Positions 44,542 through 53,418 of a DNA stretch of 64,000 nt are shown here, in pieces. Location: positions 434,001-498,000 of the forward strand of contig NZ_JAIVAR010000002.1 of NCBI RefSeq assembly GCF_020171925.1, written 5' to 3'. The translations under genes and the position numbers were made by a program. The notes beneath the pieces are model-generated. The model was not told where the DNA came from, ran no database searches, and saw only the letters and a program-made list of their open reading frames with translations. Origin of the DNA: Rossellomorea aquimaris. Lineage in GTDB: Bacteria > Bacillota > Bacilli > Bacillales > Bacillaceae_B. Within the stretch, counting starts at the first letter, position 1. Each line of letters opens with the position of its first letter.

Positions 44542-45581
44542 GATTTGTAGGTTCACTTTCTCAAGAAATAAATAAAAAACCATTTATAATTGCGGAACTA
44601 TCTGGGAATCACAACCAATCTTTAGATAAAGCATTGCGACTAGTAGAGGAGGCTGCAAAAGCTGGAGTAGACGCAGTAAAGATTCAAACGTATACTCCAG
44701 ATACAATGACGCTTAATATCAAAAATAATGAATTTGTTATTGATAATCCAGATAATATTTGGAATGGGCATTCATTATATGATCTATATGAAAAAGCATA
44801 TACTCCTTGGGAATGGCATAATCCTATATTTGAAAAATGTCATGAATTGGGTGTGATACCTTTCAGCTCCCCTTTTGATGAAACTGCTGTAGACTTCTTA
44901 GAGTCCCTAAACGTTCCGATGTATAAAATTGCATCGTTCGAGAATATTGATTTACCATTGATAAAAAAAGTAGCCAGTACTGGAAAACCGATTATTATTT
45001 CCACAGGTATGGCTTCTATAGCTGAATTAGATGATGCAGTTAGAACTGCTAAAGAAGCAGGTTGTAAGGATATTGTACTACTAAAATGTACAAGTACATA
45101 CCCAGCCTCACCAAAAGATACTAATCTTTTAACTATCCCACATATGCGTGAACTCTTTGATTGTGAAGTAGGACTATCAGACCACACACTAGGGATTGGG
45201 GTAGCAGTTGCAAGTATTAGTTTTGGGGCAAAAGTTATTGAAAAACATTTGACTCTTTCGCGAAGTGAAGGAGGAGTTGATGCTGCTTTTTCACTAGAGC
45301 CGAATGAACTAAAACAGCTAGTTACTGAAGCTAATAGAGCTTTTGATGCAATTGGACAGATTAAATATGGACCTACTGAAAAAGAGAAAAATTCATTAAA
45401 ACGTAGAAGATCAATCTATATAGTTAAAGATATTAAAGCTGGTGAAATCCTAACAAAAGAGCATATAAAGTGTATAAGGCCGGGGCTAGGGTTATCTCCG
45501 AAATACTTCAATGTATTGGTAGGTAAAACAGTTAAACGGGATTTGAAGAAAGGTACTCCTATGTCTTGGGATATTGTATAG
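44538..45581 (+). CDS. pseI: Pseudaminic acid synthase PseI (NeuB family)
   Basis: 347 residues. FIIAELSGNHNQSLDKALRLVEEAAKAGVDAVKIQTYTPDTMT, YKIASFENIDLPLIKKVASTGKPIIISTGMAS and CEVGLSDHTLGIGVAVASI form the NeuB barrel, and RRSIYIVKDIKAGEILTKEHIKCIRPG is the C-terminal SAF/antifreeze-like domain. It condenses the free diamino-trideoxy sugar with phosphoenolpyruvate. It overlaps the ATP-grasp gene by 4 bases, so the acyl-coupling module and the synthase are translated together. Confidence 0.93.
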   Translation: MRFVGSLSQEINKKPFIIAELSGNHNQSLDKALRLVEEAAKAGVDAVKIQTYTPDTMTLNIKNNEFVIDNPDNIWNGHSLYDLYEKAYTPWEWHNPIFEKCHELGVIPFSSPFDETAVDFLESLNVPMYKIASFENIDLPLIKKVASTGKPIIISTGMASIAELDDAVRTAKEAGCKDIVLLKCTSTYPASPKDTNLLTIPHMRELFDCEVGLSDHTLGIGVAVASISFGAKVIEKHLTLSRSEGGVDAAFSLEPNELKQLVTEANRAFDAIGQIKYGPTEKEKNSLKRRRSIYIVKDIKAGEILTKEHIKCIRPGLGLSPKYFNVLVGKTVKRDLKKGTPMSWDIV

Positions 45582-45714
45582 TTTAAGAGCAAGAAATTTA
45601 CTCAAAAAAGAAATACATATATTAAATTTATACCAGTTTAGTTTAAATGAATGTGTTTTATGAAATTCAGGTCATAATCCAGTCATCAACATGAGCATTT
45701 GGCGGGGTGGAAAA

Positions 45715-46884
45715 ATGTTAGCAATTCATGGCGGGAAACCAGCTAGAGAAAATTATTTATCTTATGGAAAACAATGGGTTGACGATAATGATATAGATAG
45801 TGTAATTGGAATTTTAAAAAGTCCATATATTACACAAGGACCTGCAATAGAAGAATTTGAAGAAAAATTCGCCAGATATGTAGGGGTGAAATATGCAGTA
45901 GCCTTTTCTAATGGTACTGCTGCCTTACATGGAGCTTGTCATGCAGCTGGTGTAGGAGAAGGTGATGAGGTTATTACTTCACCCATTACTTTTGCTGCAA
46001 GTGCGAATTGTTCATTGTATGTAGGTGCTAAGCCGGTTTTTGCAGATATACACAATGATACTTATAATATTAATCCTGAAAAGATAGAAGAAGTAATTAG
46101 TTCTAAAACTAAAGCGATAATACCTGTAGACTTTACCGGTCAACCTGCAGAAATGAGTAGCATCAAGGATATTGCAAATAAGCATAACCTAGTAGTAATT
46201 GAGGATGCGGCTCACTCATTAGGAGCAACTTATAGTGGTAGTAAAATCGGATCTTTAGCTGATATGACCATGTTTAGTTTTCATCCAGTGAAGCATATTA
46301 CTACAGGTGAAGGTGGAATAATCGTAACCGACTCAATAGAATATGCAGAAAAACTTAGACTCTTTCGTAGTCATGGGATAATAAAAAACAATTTTAAAGA
46401 ACCATGGTACTATGAAATGGTTGATTTGGGTTACAATTATCGAATGACAGATGTACAGGCCGCATTAGGATTATCGCAAATAGAAAAGTTGGAGAAATTT
46501 ATTGAGTTACGAAGGGAAATTGCTCAATGCTATAACGAAGCTTTTGCTCACTTGCCAGGAGTAATAATCCCTAATCAATTAGATTGCACTGAATCGAGTT
46601 GGCATTTATATATATTGAGATTGGATACTCATAAGCTAAAAGTAAATAGATTGGAAATTTTTAACGCTTTAAGGGCGGAAAATATAGGAGTACATGTACA
46701 TTACATCCCTGTATATTGGCATCCGTACTATGAAAAGTTAGGTTACAAAAAAGGGTTGTGCCCCATTGCGGAAAGTTGGTATGAAGAGATAATTACGTTA
46801 CCTATATTTCCAAAGATGTCGCAAAAAGATACCGACTCTGTGATAGAAGCTGTCAATAAAGTGATAGAGTTTTATCAGAAATAA
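45715..46884 (+). CDS. pseC: UDP-4-amino-4,6-dideoxy-N-acetyl-beta-L-altrosamine transaminase PseC
   Basis: 389 residues of the DegT/DnrJ/EryC1 aminotransferase family. VKYAVAFSNGTAALHGACHAAGVGEGDEVITSPITFAASAN, VIEDAAHSLGATY and SFHPVKHITTGEGGIIVT (PLP lysine) are all intact. It converts the PseB product into the 4-amino sugar, the likely acceptor of the second acyl group. I chose ATG 45715 (GGGGTGGAAAA upstream) over the ATG 24 bases earlier. It is separated from pseI by 133 bases and may have its own promoter. Confidence 0.92.
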   Translation: MLAIHGGKPARENYLSYGKQWVDDNDIDSVIGILKSPYITQGPAIEEFEEKFARYVGVKYAVAFSNGTAALHGACHAAGVGEGDEVITSPITFAASANCSLYVGAKPVFADIHNDTYNINPEKIEEVISSKTKAIIPVDFTGQPAEMSSIKDIANKHNLVVIEDAAHSLGATYSGSKIGSLADMTMFSFHPVKHITTGEGGIIVTDSIEYAEKLRLFRSHGIIKNNFKEPWYYEMVDLGYNYRMTDVQAALGLSQIEKLEKFIELRREIAQCYNEAFAHLPGVIIPNQLDCTESSWHLYILRLDTHKLKVNRLEIFNALRAENIGVHVHYIPVYWHPYYEKLGYKKGLCPIAESWYEEIITLPIFPKMSQKDTDSVIEAVNKVIEFYQK

Positions 46885-46967
46885 TTCATTTGAAATTTTA
46901 TCAAGACTTTATTATTGAAATATAGGTGGCACATTTAAACTCTAAACAATTAATCCTAATATGATTG

Positions 46968-47014
46968 AACCAAATATAAAACCCACTCAATTTGAGTGGG
47001 TTTTATATTTGGTT
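46968..47014. terminator. Perfect 23-bp inverted repeat at the right end of the glycosylation island
   Basis: The arm at 46968-46990 (AACCAAATATAAAACCCACT then CAA) is the exact reverse complement of 46992-47014. With A-rich and T-rich outer parts it can terminate in both directions. It lies between pseC and the sigma-D promoter of flaG. Confidence 0.88.
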
Positions 47015-47058
47015 TTGTAATAGTTAAATAATTATCAAACACACATAAAATCTCATAT

Positions 47059-47085
47059 TAAACTTCCCATAAATCATTCCGATAT
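47059..47085 (+). promoter_or_regulatory. Sigma-D promoter of flaG-fliD-fliS-fliT
   Basis: TAAA at 47059-47062 and CCGATAT at 47079-47085 with a 16-bp spacer. It is about 30 bases upstream of the flaG start. Confidence 0.82.
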
Positions 47086-47114
47086 AAGCTATATAAACCT
47101 TAGGAGGAAGATTG

Positions 47115-47471
47115 ATGATTGAAAAAGTAACAGGTTCAACCCCGGCTATACAATCATTCAGTATATCAGAAACTAATACAAATGAAGCGGTAAAACAACT
47201 CCAGGTACAAGAACTACACCAAGAAAAAACAAACAAAGAGCCTGTTACAAAAGAGAAGATGGAAGATGTCGTTCGCGGGATGAATGAGTTTTTATCGGCT
47301 TCCAATACTCACCTTAAGTTTGAATTTCATGATAAATTACAGGAATATTATGTGAAGATCGTAGATGAGCAGTCAAAAGAAGTGATAAGAGAGATTCCTT
47401 CAAAGAAAGTGTTGGATATGTTTGCGGCAATGACGGAATTTGTGGGATTGATGGTAGATAAGAAGATTTAG
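47115..47471 (+). CDS. flaG: FlaG-family flagellar protein
   Basis: 118 residues. A variable N-terminal half is followed by the conserved FlaG block VVRGMNEFLSASNTHLKFEFHDKLQEYYVKIVDEQSKEVIREIPSKKVLDMFAAMTEFVGLMVDKK. The family influences filament length but its mechanism is unclear. ATG 47115 is seven bases from AGGAGG. It is first in the fliDST operon. Confidence 0.93.
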   Translation: MIEKVTGSTPAIQSFSISETNTNEAVKQLQVQELHQEKTNKEPVTKEKMEDVVRGMNEFLSASNTHLKFEFHDKLQEYYVKIVDEQSKEVIREIPSKKVLDMFAAMTEFVGLMVDKKI

Positions 47472-47488
47472 AGAAAGGGGCTTTTTTT

Positions 47489-49003
47489 ATGAGAGTCGGT
47501 GGTTTAGCAAGCGGAATGGACATTGATTCGCTTGTGGCGGACTTGATGAAGGCTGAGAGGCTCCCGCTTGACAAGCTTACGCAGAAGAAGCAAGTGATGG
47601 AATGGCAGCGGGATGATTATCGCAGTATGAATACGATGCTTAGTGATTTAGATAGCTTTATTTTTAATGAAATGACGTTACAGAAAGATTTTCTAAAGAA
47701 GAAAGTGGCAACTTCCGATTCGAATGTGGTGACAGCAACGGCAGGTCCTTCAGCCGGGAATATCAATACATCGGTGGAAGTGAAACAATTGGCAACATCA
47801 ACCAACTGGATTTCAGGTGGTTCGACTTATACTGCCTCTCCTCCTTTTTCAGTCGACACAGAGATTGAATTGAAGGTAACGAACGGTGATGGGACAGCGT
47901 CCATGGTGAAAAATCCAGATGGTACAGAAACCGACGTCATTAAGTTAACGATTAAAGCGGGTGCTACTCTTGATGATGTATTGAAACAGCTATCAGATAA
48001 GCGTGAATTGGGAATTACTGCTTTCGCTGAAGGAGGTAAGGTCTCCATTACGAAGAATGATACCGGTTCTGCCTCCTCGATTATGTTGCAGGATGATGAT
48101 GCTAAATTATTATTCGAATCATTTGGGTTGACTCATACTGCAGGTGTTTTGGATCGAACAACAACGGGTATGGATGCGAAGGCAACGATTAATGGACTGG
48201 ATGTGACAAGGGCAAGTAACACTTTTTCCCTGAATGACATTACATATACCCTTCACCAAAAAAGTCCAACTGGCGTCCCAAGCAAGGTATCTGTTTCAGG
48301 TGATACCGACAATATGGTCGATAAAATCGTTAAATTTATAGGCAAATATAATGAAATGATTGAAAAAATTGACGAAAAACTTTCAGAAAAACGTTACCGA
48401 AACTATCAGCCGCTTTCTGATGAAGAAAAAGAAAGCATGTCAGAAAAACAGGTAGAGATGTGGGAAGAGCGAGCGAAAAGCGGGTTGATACGCAGTGATT
48501 CTATATTATCCGGGGCACTTACGAAGCTCAGGACTGCTCTATATACTCCCTTTAATGGATCGGGTGTCAATGAAGATTATAAGCAGTTGAGTCAAATTGG
48601 AATTAGCTCGCTTAACTGGCAGGCAAAAGGTAAGTTAACCATCGATGAAGATAAATTGAGAGCGGCGATTGAAGATGATCCGAAAGCCGTCTACGCTCTC
48701 TTCAATGCAACAGGCTCCAAAACGGATACAGAATCACAGGGATTATTGAAGCGGGTCCGTGAAACGATCAGTGGCACAGTCGAAAGCATTGAAAAGAAAG
48801 CCGGCAAACCAACCAGTGTCAATAACTCATATACGCTCGGTCGGATGCTTGATAATATGGACAGCCAAATAGACCGATTCCAGGATCGCCTCGTTCAAGT
48901 CGAAGACCGCTATTGGAAGCAGTTCACCGCGATGGAAAAAGCGATTCAGCAATCGAACCAGCAGTCCATGTACCTCATGAACCAGTTCGGCGGGGGTATG
49001 TAA
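47489..49003 (+). CDS. fliD: Flagellar filament cap protein FliD
   Basis: 504 residues. The N-terminal VGGLASGMDIDSLVADLMKAERLPLDKLTQKKQVMEWQRDDYR and the C-terminal MDSQIDRFQDRLVQVEDRYWKQFTAMEKAIQQSNQQSMYLMNQFGG are diagnostic. The variable middle forms the cap leg domains. FliD sits at the filament tip and helps flagellin fold into place. The start is preceded by AAAGGGG. Confidence 0.96.
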   Translation: MRVGGLASGMDIDSLVADLMKAERLPLDKLTQKKQVMEWQRDDYRSMNTMLSDLDSFIFNEMTLQKDFLKKKVATSDSNVVTATAGPSAGNINTSVEVKQLATSTNWISGGSTYTASPPFSVDTEIELKVTNGDGTASMVKNPDGTETDVIKLTIKAGATLDDVLKQLSDKRELGITAFAEGGKVSITKNDTGSASSIMLQDDDAKLLFESFGLTHTAGVLDRTTTGMDAKATINGLDVTRASNTFSLNDITYTLHQKSPTGVPSKVSVSGDTDNMVDKIVKFIGKYNEMIEKIDEKLSEKRYRNYQPLSDEEKESMSEKQVEMWEERAKSGLIRSDSILSGALTKLRTALYTPFNGSGVNEDYKQLSQIGISSLNWQAKGKLTIDEDKLRAAIEDDPKAVYALFNATGSKTDTESQGLLKRVRETISGTVESIEKKAGKPTSVNNSYTLGRMLDNMDSQIDRFQDRLVQVEDRYWKQFTAMEKAIQQSNQQSMYLMNQFGGGM

Positions 49004-49030
49004 TTTTTATAAATAGCAAGGAGTGTCAAC

Positions 49031-49435
49031 ATGGCCATCAATAACCCTTATACAGCCTATCAGAATAACTCGGTCAACACGGCTTCACCAGGTGAGCTTA
49101 CGCTTATGCTTTATAATGGAAGCTTGAAGTTTCTAAATATCGCCAAGAAAGCCATTGAAGATAAAAATATTGAGCTTAAGAATACAAACATCCAGAAAGT
49201 ACAAGCGATTGTGAATGAACTGATGGTGACATTGAACATGGATCTCGAAGTCTCGAAAAATATGATGTCACTGTACGATTACTTGAATCGCCGTTTAGCA
49301 GAAGCGAATGTGAAAAACGATCTTTCTATTTTGGAAGAAATTGAAGAATTTTTGACGGATTTCAGGGATACGTGGAAACAAGTCGTGCAAGTGAATCGCC
49401 AGAAACAGCATGCAGGGCAAGGCGGACAGGCATAA
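49031..49435 (+). CDS. fliS: Flagellin export chaperone FliS
   Basis: 134 residues. NNPYTAYQNNSVNTASPGELTLMLYNGSLKFLNIAKKAIEDKNIE and ISTNMSSL-like SKNMMSLYDYLNRRLAEANVKND are typical FliS sequence. FliS binds the C-terminal helix of flagellin and, with FliW, belongs to the flagellin homeostasis loop. The stop overlaps the fliT start by one base (TAATG). Confidence 0.96.
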   Translation: MAINNPYTAYQNNSVNTASPGELTLMLYNGSLKFLNIAKKAIEDKNIELKNTNIQKVQAIVNELMVTLNMDLEVSKNMMSLYDYLNRRLAEANVKNDLSILEEIEEFLTDFRDTWKQVVQVNRQKQHAGQGGQA

Positions 49436-49782
49436 TGAGCTCTGTCATCCTGTGTCACAGCATCACAAAGCAATTATTAGAAGCCATTGATGGTGTAACC
49501 GATGAAAACCGAGATTCTGTAATTGAAAAAATAGAGAAGCTATTAGTCGAACGTCAAAGTTTATTAGGCGCAATCAACCCCCCATTCACAGAGAATGAGC
49601 AAGCTATCGGAAAACAGATGATGGGGTGGAATCAGGAGATAGACGGGAAGCTGATGCTCCTGCGTGCAGAAATCAAGCGTGATATGAACGGACTGACGAA
49701 GAAGAAAACATCGGCTCAAAAGTATACCAACCCTTATGAAAACCTGCAGCATGACGGTATGTTCTATGATAAGAAGAAATAG
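49435..49782 (+). CDS. fliT: FliT-like flagellar chaperone
   Basis: 115 residues from ATG 49435. It is helical throughout (CHSITKQLLEAIDGVTDENRDSVIEKIEKLLVERQSLLGAINPPF...GWNQEIDGKLMLLRAEIKRDMNGL) and ends in a basic tail. Sequence and position match B. subtilis FliT/YvyS-like proteins, chaperones of FliD. The assignment depends partly on context. Confidence 0.83.
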   Translation: MSSVILCHSITKQLLEAIDGVTDENRDSVIEKIEKLLVERQSLLGAINPPFTENEQAIGKQMMGWNQEIDGKLMLLRAEIKRDMNGLTKKKTSAQKYTNPYENLQHDGMFYDKKK

Positions 49783-49843
49783 GTGATTCTTTGGTAATGC
49801 AGTACAACTAGATGAACGGCAATTCAAACTGCTTCAACAATAT

Positions 49844-50077
49844 GTGGGCATGCTGGAAGTGGTGGTGGAAGCGGTGGACTATCTTGAGGCGACCTATCAA
49901 GACGATGACAAAACGGCAGGCAGTCTTGTTTTGTCAGGTGTTTTTGAGGCGCTTGGGAAGGTGTTGGAAACGAATGTTGTGTTAACTGCAATGTTCGACC
50001 CGTTCGAAGAGATGACGAATCTATTCAATGAGTTTGAGAAAGTCATTGGGTACGCATCTGCAGGATCCGGTTGCTAG
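49844..50077 (+). CDS. Hypothetical acidic protein after fliT; 5' end uncertain
   Basis: 77 codons from GTG 49844, but the open frame reaches back to about 49791 with protein-like sequence (FGNAVQLDERQFKLLQQYV) and no start codon. GTG at ~49784, in another frame, would be the natural start if one base were changed near 49793-49798. The visible part (LEVVVEAVDYLEATYQDDDKTAGSLVLSGVFEALGKVLETN) is helical and acidic. No family is recognised. It may be a frameshifted small gene of the flagellar operon. Confidence 0.4.
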   Translation: MGMLEVVVEAVDYLEATYQDDDKTAGSLVLSGVFEALGKVLETNVVLTAMFDPFEEMTNLFNEFEKVIGYASAGSGC

Positions 50078-50172
50078 AGAAAGAATTATTTGCACTAAAC
50101 TAAAGCCTGCATTCATCATATGGAAAACGGAGGCTGATGGGATCCTATCGCCTTTATTGAGTAATTAATGCT

Positions 50173-50201
50173 GAGCCTCGTACAGTTCGAGGCTTTTTCT
50201 A
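50173..50201 (+). terminator. Terminator at the end of the flagellar operon
   Basis: AGCCTCG and CGAGGCT pair around TACAGTT, followed by TTTTCTATTTTTTT. It lies upstream of the ABC permease remnant. Confidence 0.85.
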
Positions 50202-50245
50202 TTTTTTTGAAGTTTATGTGCTATGATAATAGAGATGATTACCCA

Positions 50246-51009
50246 ATGAAACCCCTACTCAACCTCATCACCAACGAAACCATCAAACAAGCCTCGCTCA
50301 CCCGCACATGGGTTTCCTCGGCATCATCCTATTCATCAACTCCGTGGCATCCTTCTTCGTTTACATGCTTTTTGACGGAACCCAGTTTTTCTTTTGGGAG
50401 TTTATGAGAATCAGGTCGAACCTGCACGTATTTGTGCAGGTCTTCTGCCTGGTGATCGCAGGGTCTATTGTGTCGGATGAATTCTCAAGTGGAACCATCA
50501 AGCTGCTATTGATCCGTCCGGTGAAAAGAAGTACGATCCTTCTATCAAAATTTATTACCGTCATAGTGTGGGCGCCCCTATTGACGACCGCTCACTTTCT
50601 GTTCTCATCCGTCCTCGGCATTCTATGGTTTTATGATAGTTTCTTTGAATTTACAGTGGATTTCTTTGTTGTAGCCGGTGCCTACGTGTTGCGGTTCATC
50701 GAGATGGTCATTATATGTTCGTTGGCATTTACGATTTCGGTGGTTACGAGGCGAAGTTCGCTTGCAATCGGACTGACCATTTTTCTTACTTTTACCTCCA
50801 ACACCCTCATGTTGCTATTCGACGAGCGTGGTATGGAGGGGGGCAAGTATTGGCTGATGGCGAATTCGGATTTGCAGCAGTATTTCTTTGCGACGCCTCC
50901 TTTTGGGGGGATGACGTTTGGGTTCTCGGTAATAGTCATCGGATTCTATCTGGCTGCGTTTGGTTTGTTGTCGGCTTTCGTTTTTAGTAAGAGGGATATC
51001 GTTGTGTAA
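50246..51009 (+). pseudogene. ABC-2-type transporter permease, frameshifted and shortened near the N-terminus
   Basis: From ATG 50246 the first frame reads KPLLNLITNETIKQASLTRTW, the usual cytosolic start of these permeases, then loses sense. The second frame, open from 50308, continues with FLGIILFINSVASFFVYMLF, the membrane part, VQVFCLVIAGSIVSDEFSSGTIKLLLIRPVKRSTILLSKF, and five further helices to 51009. The first transmembrane segment seems partly deleted. No ATP-binding partner gene is adjacent. Either the 233-residue internal frame is still made from ATG 50308 or the gene is dead; decay is more likely. Confidence 0.7.
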
Positions 51010-51014
51010 CGCTG

Positions 51015-51050
51015 GTGCCAGGCATAATTCCCTCGATTTGTACCTGGCAC
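51015..51050. repeat. Inverted pair of the 25-bp-spaced palindromic word
   Basis: GTGCCAGGCAT at 51015 and GTACCTGGCAC at 51040, spaced exactly 25 bp, directly after the decayed permease gene. Confidence 0.75.
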
Positions 51051-51265
51051 CACCCATTCACAAACCTGCCCCAAAAAATCCACCAATCCTTCAAAACTGA
51101 CCCGTCTATTCTTCCCGAAAAGTGAGACAATAATAATGTAGAGAGTGAATCGTCACAACCATAATATCACACTCTTTACTCTCTAGACCCTTACGTAGCA
51201 ACGTTTTCGACATGTGCTGCAATCCTGCGACAAAAAACATTTTAAAATGACAAAAAATTTTGAAA

Positions 51266-51300
51266 GTTTAAGCAGGAATGTTTGAGGGAAAGGAGAATAT
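51266..51300 (+). promoter_or_regulatory. Overlapping sigma-B and sigma-H promoters of hpf
   Basis: GTTTAA (51266-51271) and GGGAAA (51286-51291) with a 14-bp spacer fit sigma-B. GCAGGAATG (51272-51280) and GGAGAATAT (51292-51300) with an 11-bp spacer fit sigma-H. B. subtilis yvyD (hpf) is known to use both. Confidence 0.75.
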
Positions 51301-51336
51301 ATAAACATAGCTTTATTTTTAAAAGGAGGAGTTTAC

Positions 51337-51912
51337 ATGTTGAATTACAACATTCGAGGCGAGAACATTGAGGTAACTCCAGCGATTCGCGAACACGTGG
51401 AGAAGAAGATTGGTAAGTTAGACCGTTACTTTAATGAAACTCCTGATGCAAATGTACATGTTAACCTAAAAGTGTACCCTGATAAAAATACAAAAGTGGA
51501 AGTGACGATCCCAATGCCGCACCTGGTCCTTCGCGCGGAGGAACGAAACACTGACATGTATGCGGCCATTGATCTTATAGTAGATAAATTAGAGCGCCAA
51601 ATCCGTAAGCATAAAACAAAAGTGAACCGCAAAATGCGTGAAAAAGGAAGCCCGAAGGAATTCTTCGCTGCTCAGGAGGACCTGAATCATGTGTCTCCAA
51701 ACGCTGCGGCTGTTGAAGTGGATGAGGATACGGATTCAGAAGTGGTCCGTACGAAGCAATTCAACCTGAAACCGATGGATAGTGAGGAAGCAATCTTACA
51801 GATGGATTTGTTGGGCCACAGCTTCTTCGTCTTCACGGATGCTGAAACAAATGCGACGAACATTGTGTACAAGCGTCGTGACGGTAAATATGGATTGATT
51901 GAAACAAACTAA
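51337..51912 (+). CDS. hpf: Ribosome hibernation promoting factor, long form
   Basis: 191 residues. The N-terminal ribosome-binding domain ([69 protein letters not shown]) is followed by a linker and the C-terminal dimerisation domain ([54 protein letters not shown]). The long form joins two 70S ribosomes into inactive 100S dimers. It is preceded by AAAAGGAGG and by stress promoters. Confidence 0.97.
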   Translation: MLNYNIRGENIEVTPAIREHVEKKIGKLDRYFNETPDANVHVNLKVYPDKNTKVEVTIPMPHLVLRAEERNTDMYAAIDLIVDKLERQIRKHKTKVNRKMREKGSPKEFFAAQEDLNHVSPNAAAVEVDEDTDSEVVRTKQFNLKPMDSEEAILQMDLLGHSFFVFTDAETNATNIVYKRRDGKYGLIETN

Positions 51913-51926
51913 TTAGACAACCAAAG

Positions 51927-51962
51927 ATCCTGCAGTCGTCGTGATGGCTGCAGGATTTTTTC
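51927..51962 (+). terminator. Terminator of hpf
   Basis: ATCCTGCAG (51927) and CTGCAGGAT (51948) form a perfect 9-bp stem, followed by TTTTTT. Confidence 0.9.
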
Positions 51963-52008
51963 CATATCCTTGGTGAATTTTTCGCAATTAGTTTAGGAGG
52001 TAATAAAC

Positions 52009-52845
52009 ATGACATATTCCATTGTCGGATATGACCCCGAACAAAAAGAATGGGGGATTGCTGTCCAGTCCAAGTTCCTTGGTGTCGGATCGGTCGTACC
52101 TTTTGCCAAAGCGGGAATCGGTGCAGTGGCTACCCAGTCTTATGCGAATACTGCTTACGGCCCGCAGGCACTGCAGTTGATGGAAGAAGGAAAGACGGCT
52201 GAGGAAGCACTGGAGATCATCACGAAAGATGATCCCGAGCGCCATCTGAGACAGGTGGGATTGATTGACGCTTGGGGACACGCAGCCACATTCACAGGAG
52301 AAGGCTGTTATGATTGGGCAGGTGGAATCACCGGAAACCATTTTGCTGCCCAAGGAAATATTTTAGTAGATAGTAAAACGGTAAAAGCGATGGGAGAAAC
52401 CTTTGAATCTACTACTGGGAGTCTTGCAGACCGTTTGCTTCAGGCACTGGATGCGGGTCAGGAAGCAGGCGGTGATTCTCGAGGCATGCAGTCCGCAGCC
52501 ATTTTGGTTGTAAAAGAGAACGGTGGCTACGGTGGGTTCAATGACCGCTACATTGATTTAAGGGTGGATGACCATTCAACCCCTATTAAAGAATTACAGA
52601 GAATCTATCTGATGCACCAGCTTTATTTTAAGGAAACAAATCCTGGAAGAGTAGTATTAATAGAAGGAGAGATTCAGGAAAATCTTCAGAAAGAGCTCAA
52701 ACGCCTCGGGTATGCTGGCCAAGGAAAGTCTCTCCATCAATGTTTGAAGGATTATCTGCATACAGAAAACTTCGAAATGCGGGAGCAGGAAGAGAATTAT
52801 ATTGATTTGGATGTTTTGAATTATATGAAAATGCAAAATAGGTAG
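52009..52845 (+). CDS. DUF1028 protein (Ntn-hydrolase-like)
   Basis: 278 residues. TYSIVGYDPEQKEWGIAVQSKFLGVGSVVPFAKAGIGAVATQSYANTAYGPQALQLM and the later GRMQS-like DSRGMQSAAILVVKENGGYGGFNDRYIDLRVDDHSTPI match DUF1028, a family with an Ntn-type fold often encoded near amidohydrolases or peptidases. Here it stands alone, between hpf and a membrane protein. The biochemical role is unknown. The ATG is nine bases after AGGAGGT. The C-terminal ~60 residues form a peptidoglycan-binding-like or helical extension (LQKELKRLGYAGQGKSLHQCLKDYLHTENFEMR). Confidence 0.8.
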   Translation: MTYSIVGYDPEQKEWGIAVQSKFLGVGSVVPFAKAGIGAVATQSYANTAYGPQALQLMEEGKTAEEALEIITKDDPERHLRQVGLIDAWGHAATFTGEGCYDWAGGITGNHFAAQGNILVDSKTVKAMGETFESTTGSLADRLLQALDAGQEAGGDSRGMQSAAILVVKENGGYGGFNDRYIDLRVDDHSTPIKELQRIYLMHQLYFKETNPGRVVLIEGEIQENLQKELKRLGYAGQGKSLHQCLKDYLHTENFEMREQEENYIDLDVLNYMKMQNR

Positions 52846-52854
52846 ACTGAAAAT

Positions 52855-52895
52855 GAGCTGTTCTTAGGTTTCAACTTGAGGGTGGCTCTTTTTTT
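52855..52895 (+). terminator. Terminator of the DUF1028 gene
   Basis: GAGCTGTTC pairs, with wobbles, with GGGTGGCTC around a 16-base loop; TTTTTTT follows. Confidence 0.7.
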
Positions 52896-52976
52896 ATCAA
52901 ATTTCAATTAATTTGTATGAAAACAATCAACAATTAATAGAATATAATATTAGGTTAAAAAAGGGATGGTGTAAAA

Positions 52977-53345
52977 ATGGGGAAATTATTTTCGAAGGTT
53001 TTCATCATTACAGCCATATGTTGTTTCATAGTCGGTGGAGCTGCAGGTGCCCTTGTTTACCACGTGAATGATGCAGCAGAAGTATTGAAGAAGGAATATG
53101 AGGCAGAGATTTCATCATATTTTTCTGAAAGGGATATGAAGGTTAAGAATGATGTTCAAGCACTTACTGAAAGTGAAATACAAAGACTAAAGGATGAAAC
53201 CCATTATTATCTTAATGAGAAGTTGAACGAAAATTATCAAAAGGAACTAAATGAGAAATCGAATGAGATTACGAAGGTGACAGATCAGAAAATTGTAGAG
53301 ATAAAAAGTTATATAGATACATTATTAAAAGAAAAGAGTGAGTAA
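52977..53345 (+). CDS. Membrane-anchored coiled-coil protein of unknown function
   Basis: 122 residues. One N-terminal membrane helix (VFIITAICCFIVGGAAGALVYHV) is followed by a charged helical stretch likely to form a coiled coil (LKKEYEAEISSYFSERDMKVKNDVQALTESEIQRLKDETHYYLNEKLNENYQKELNEKS). No named family is recognised. A TATAAT at about 52945 may be its -10. A terminator follows, so it is expressed alone. Confidence 0.6.
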   Translation: MGKLFSKVFIITAICCFIVGGAAGALVYHVNDAAEVLKKEYEAEISSYFSERDMKVKNDVQALTESEIQRLKDETHYYLNEKLNENYQKELNEKSNEITKVTDQKIVEIKSYIDTLLKEKSE

Positions 53346-53369
53346 AGTTATGACGAATAAAGAATGGTG

Positions 53370-53418
53370 AGCTGTTATAGAGGTGAAATAGCCTATGTAG
53401 CAGCTTTTTTTATTTTTG
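53370..53418 (+). terminator. Terminator after the coiled-coil gene
   Basis: AGCTG..TATAGAGG pairs with CCTATG..CAGCT, followed by TTTTTTTATTTTT. Confidence 0.75.

Larger units (their letters stand above)
51010..51336. other. Region upstream of hpf
   Basis: It holds an inverted pair of the 25-bp-spaced palindromic word (51015 and 51040), a non-coding stretch, and then overlapping sigma-B and sigma-H promoter matches. No other gene is seen. Confidence 0.6.

Noticed and set aside
50168-50407. A 79-codon gene starting at 50168
   Set aside because: The first part overlaps a clear terminator. Only the segment from ATG 50246 resembles a permease start, and it loses sense at the frameshift.
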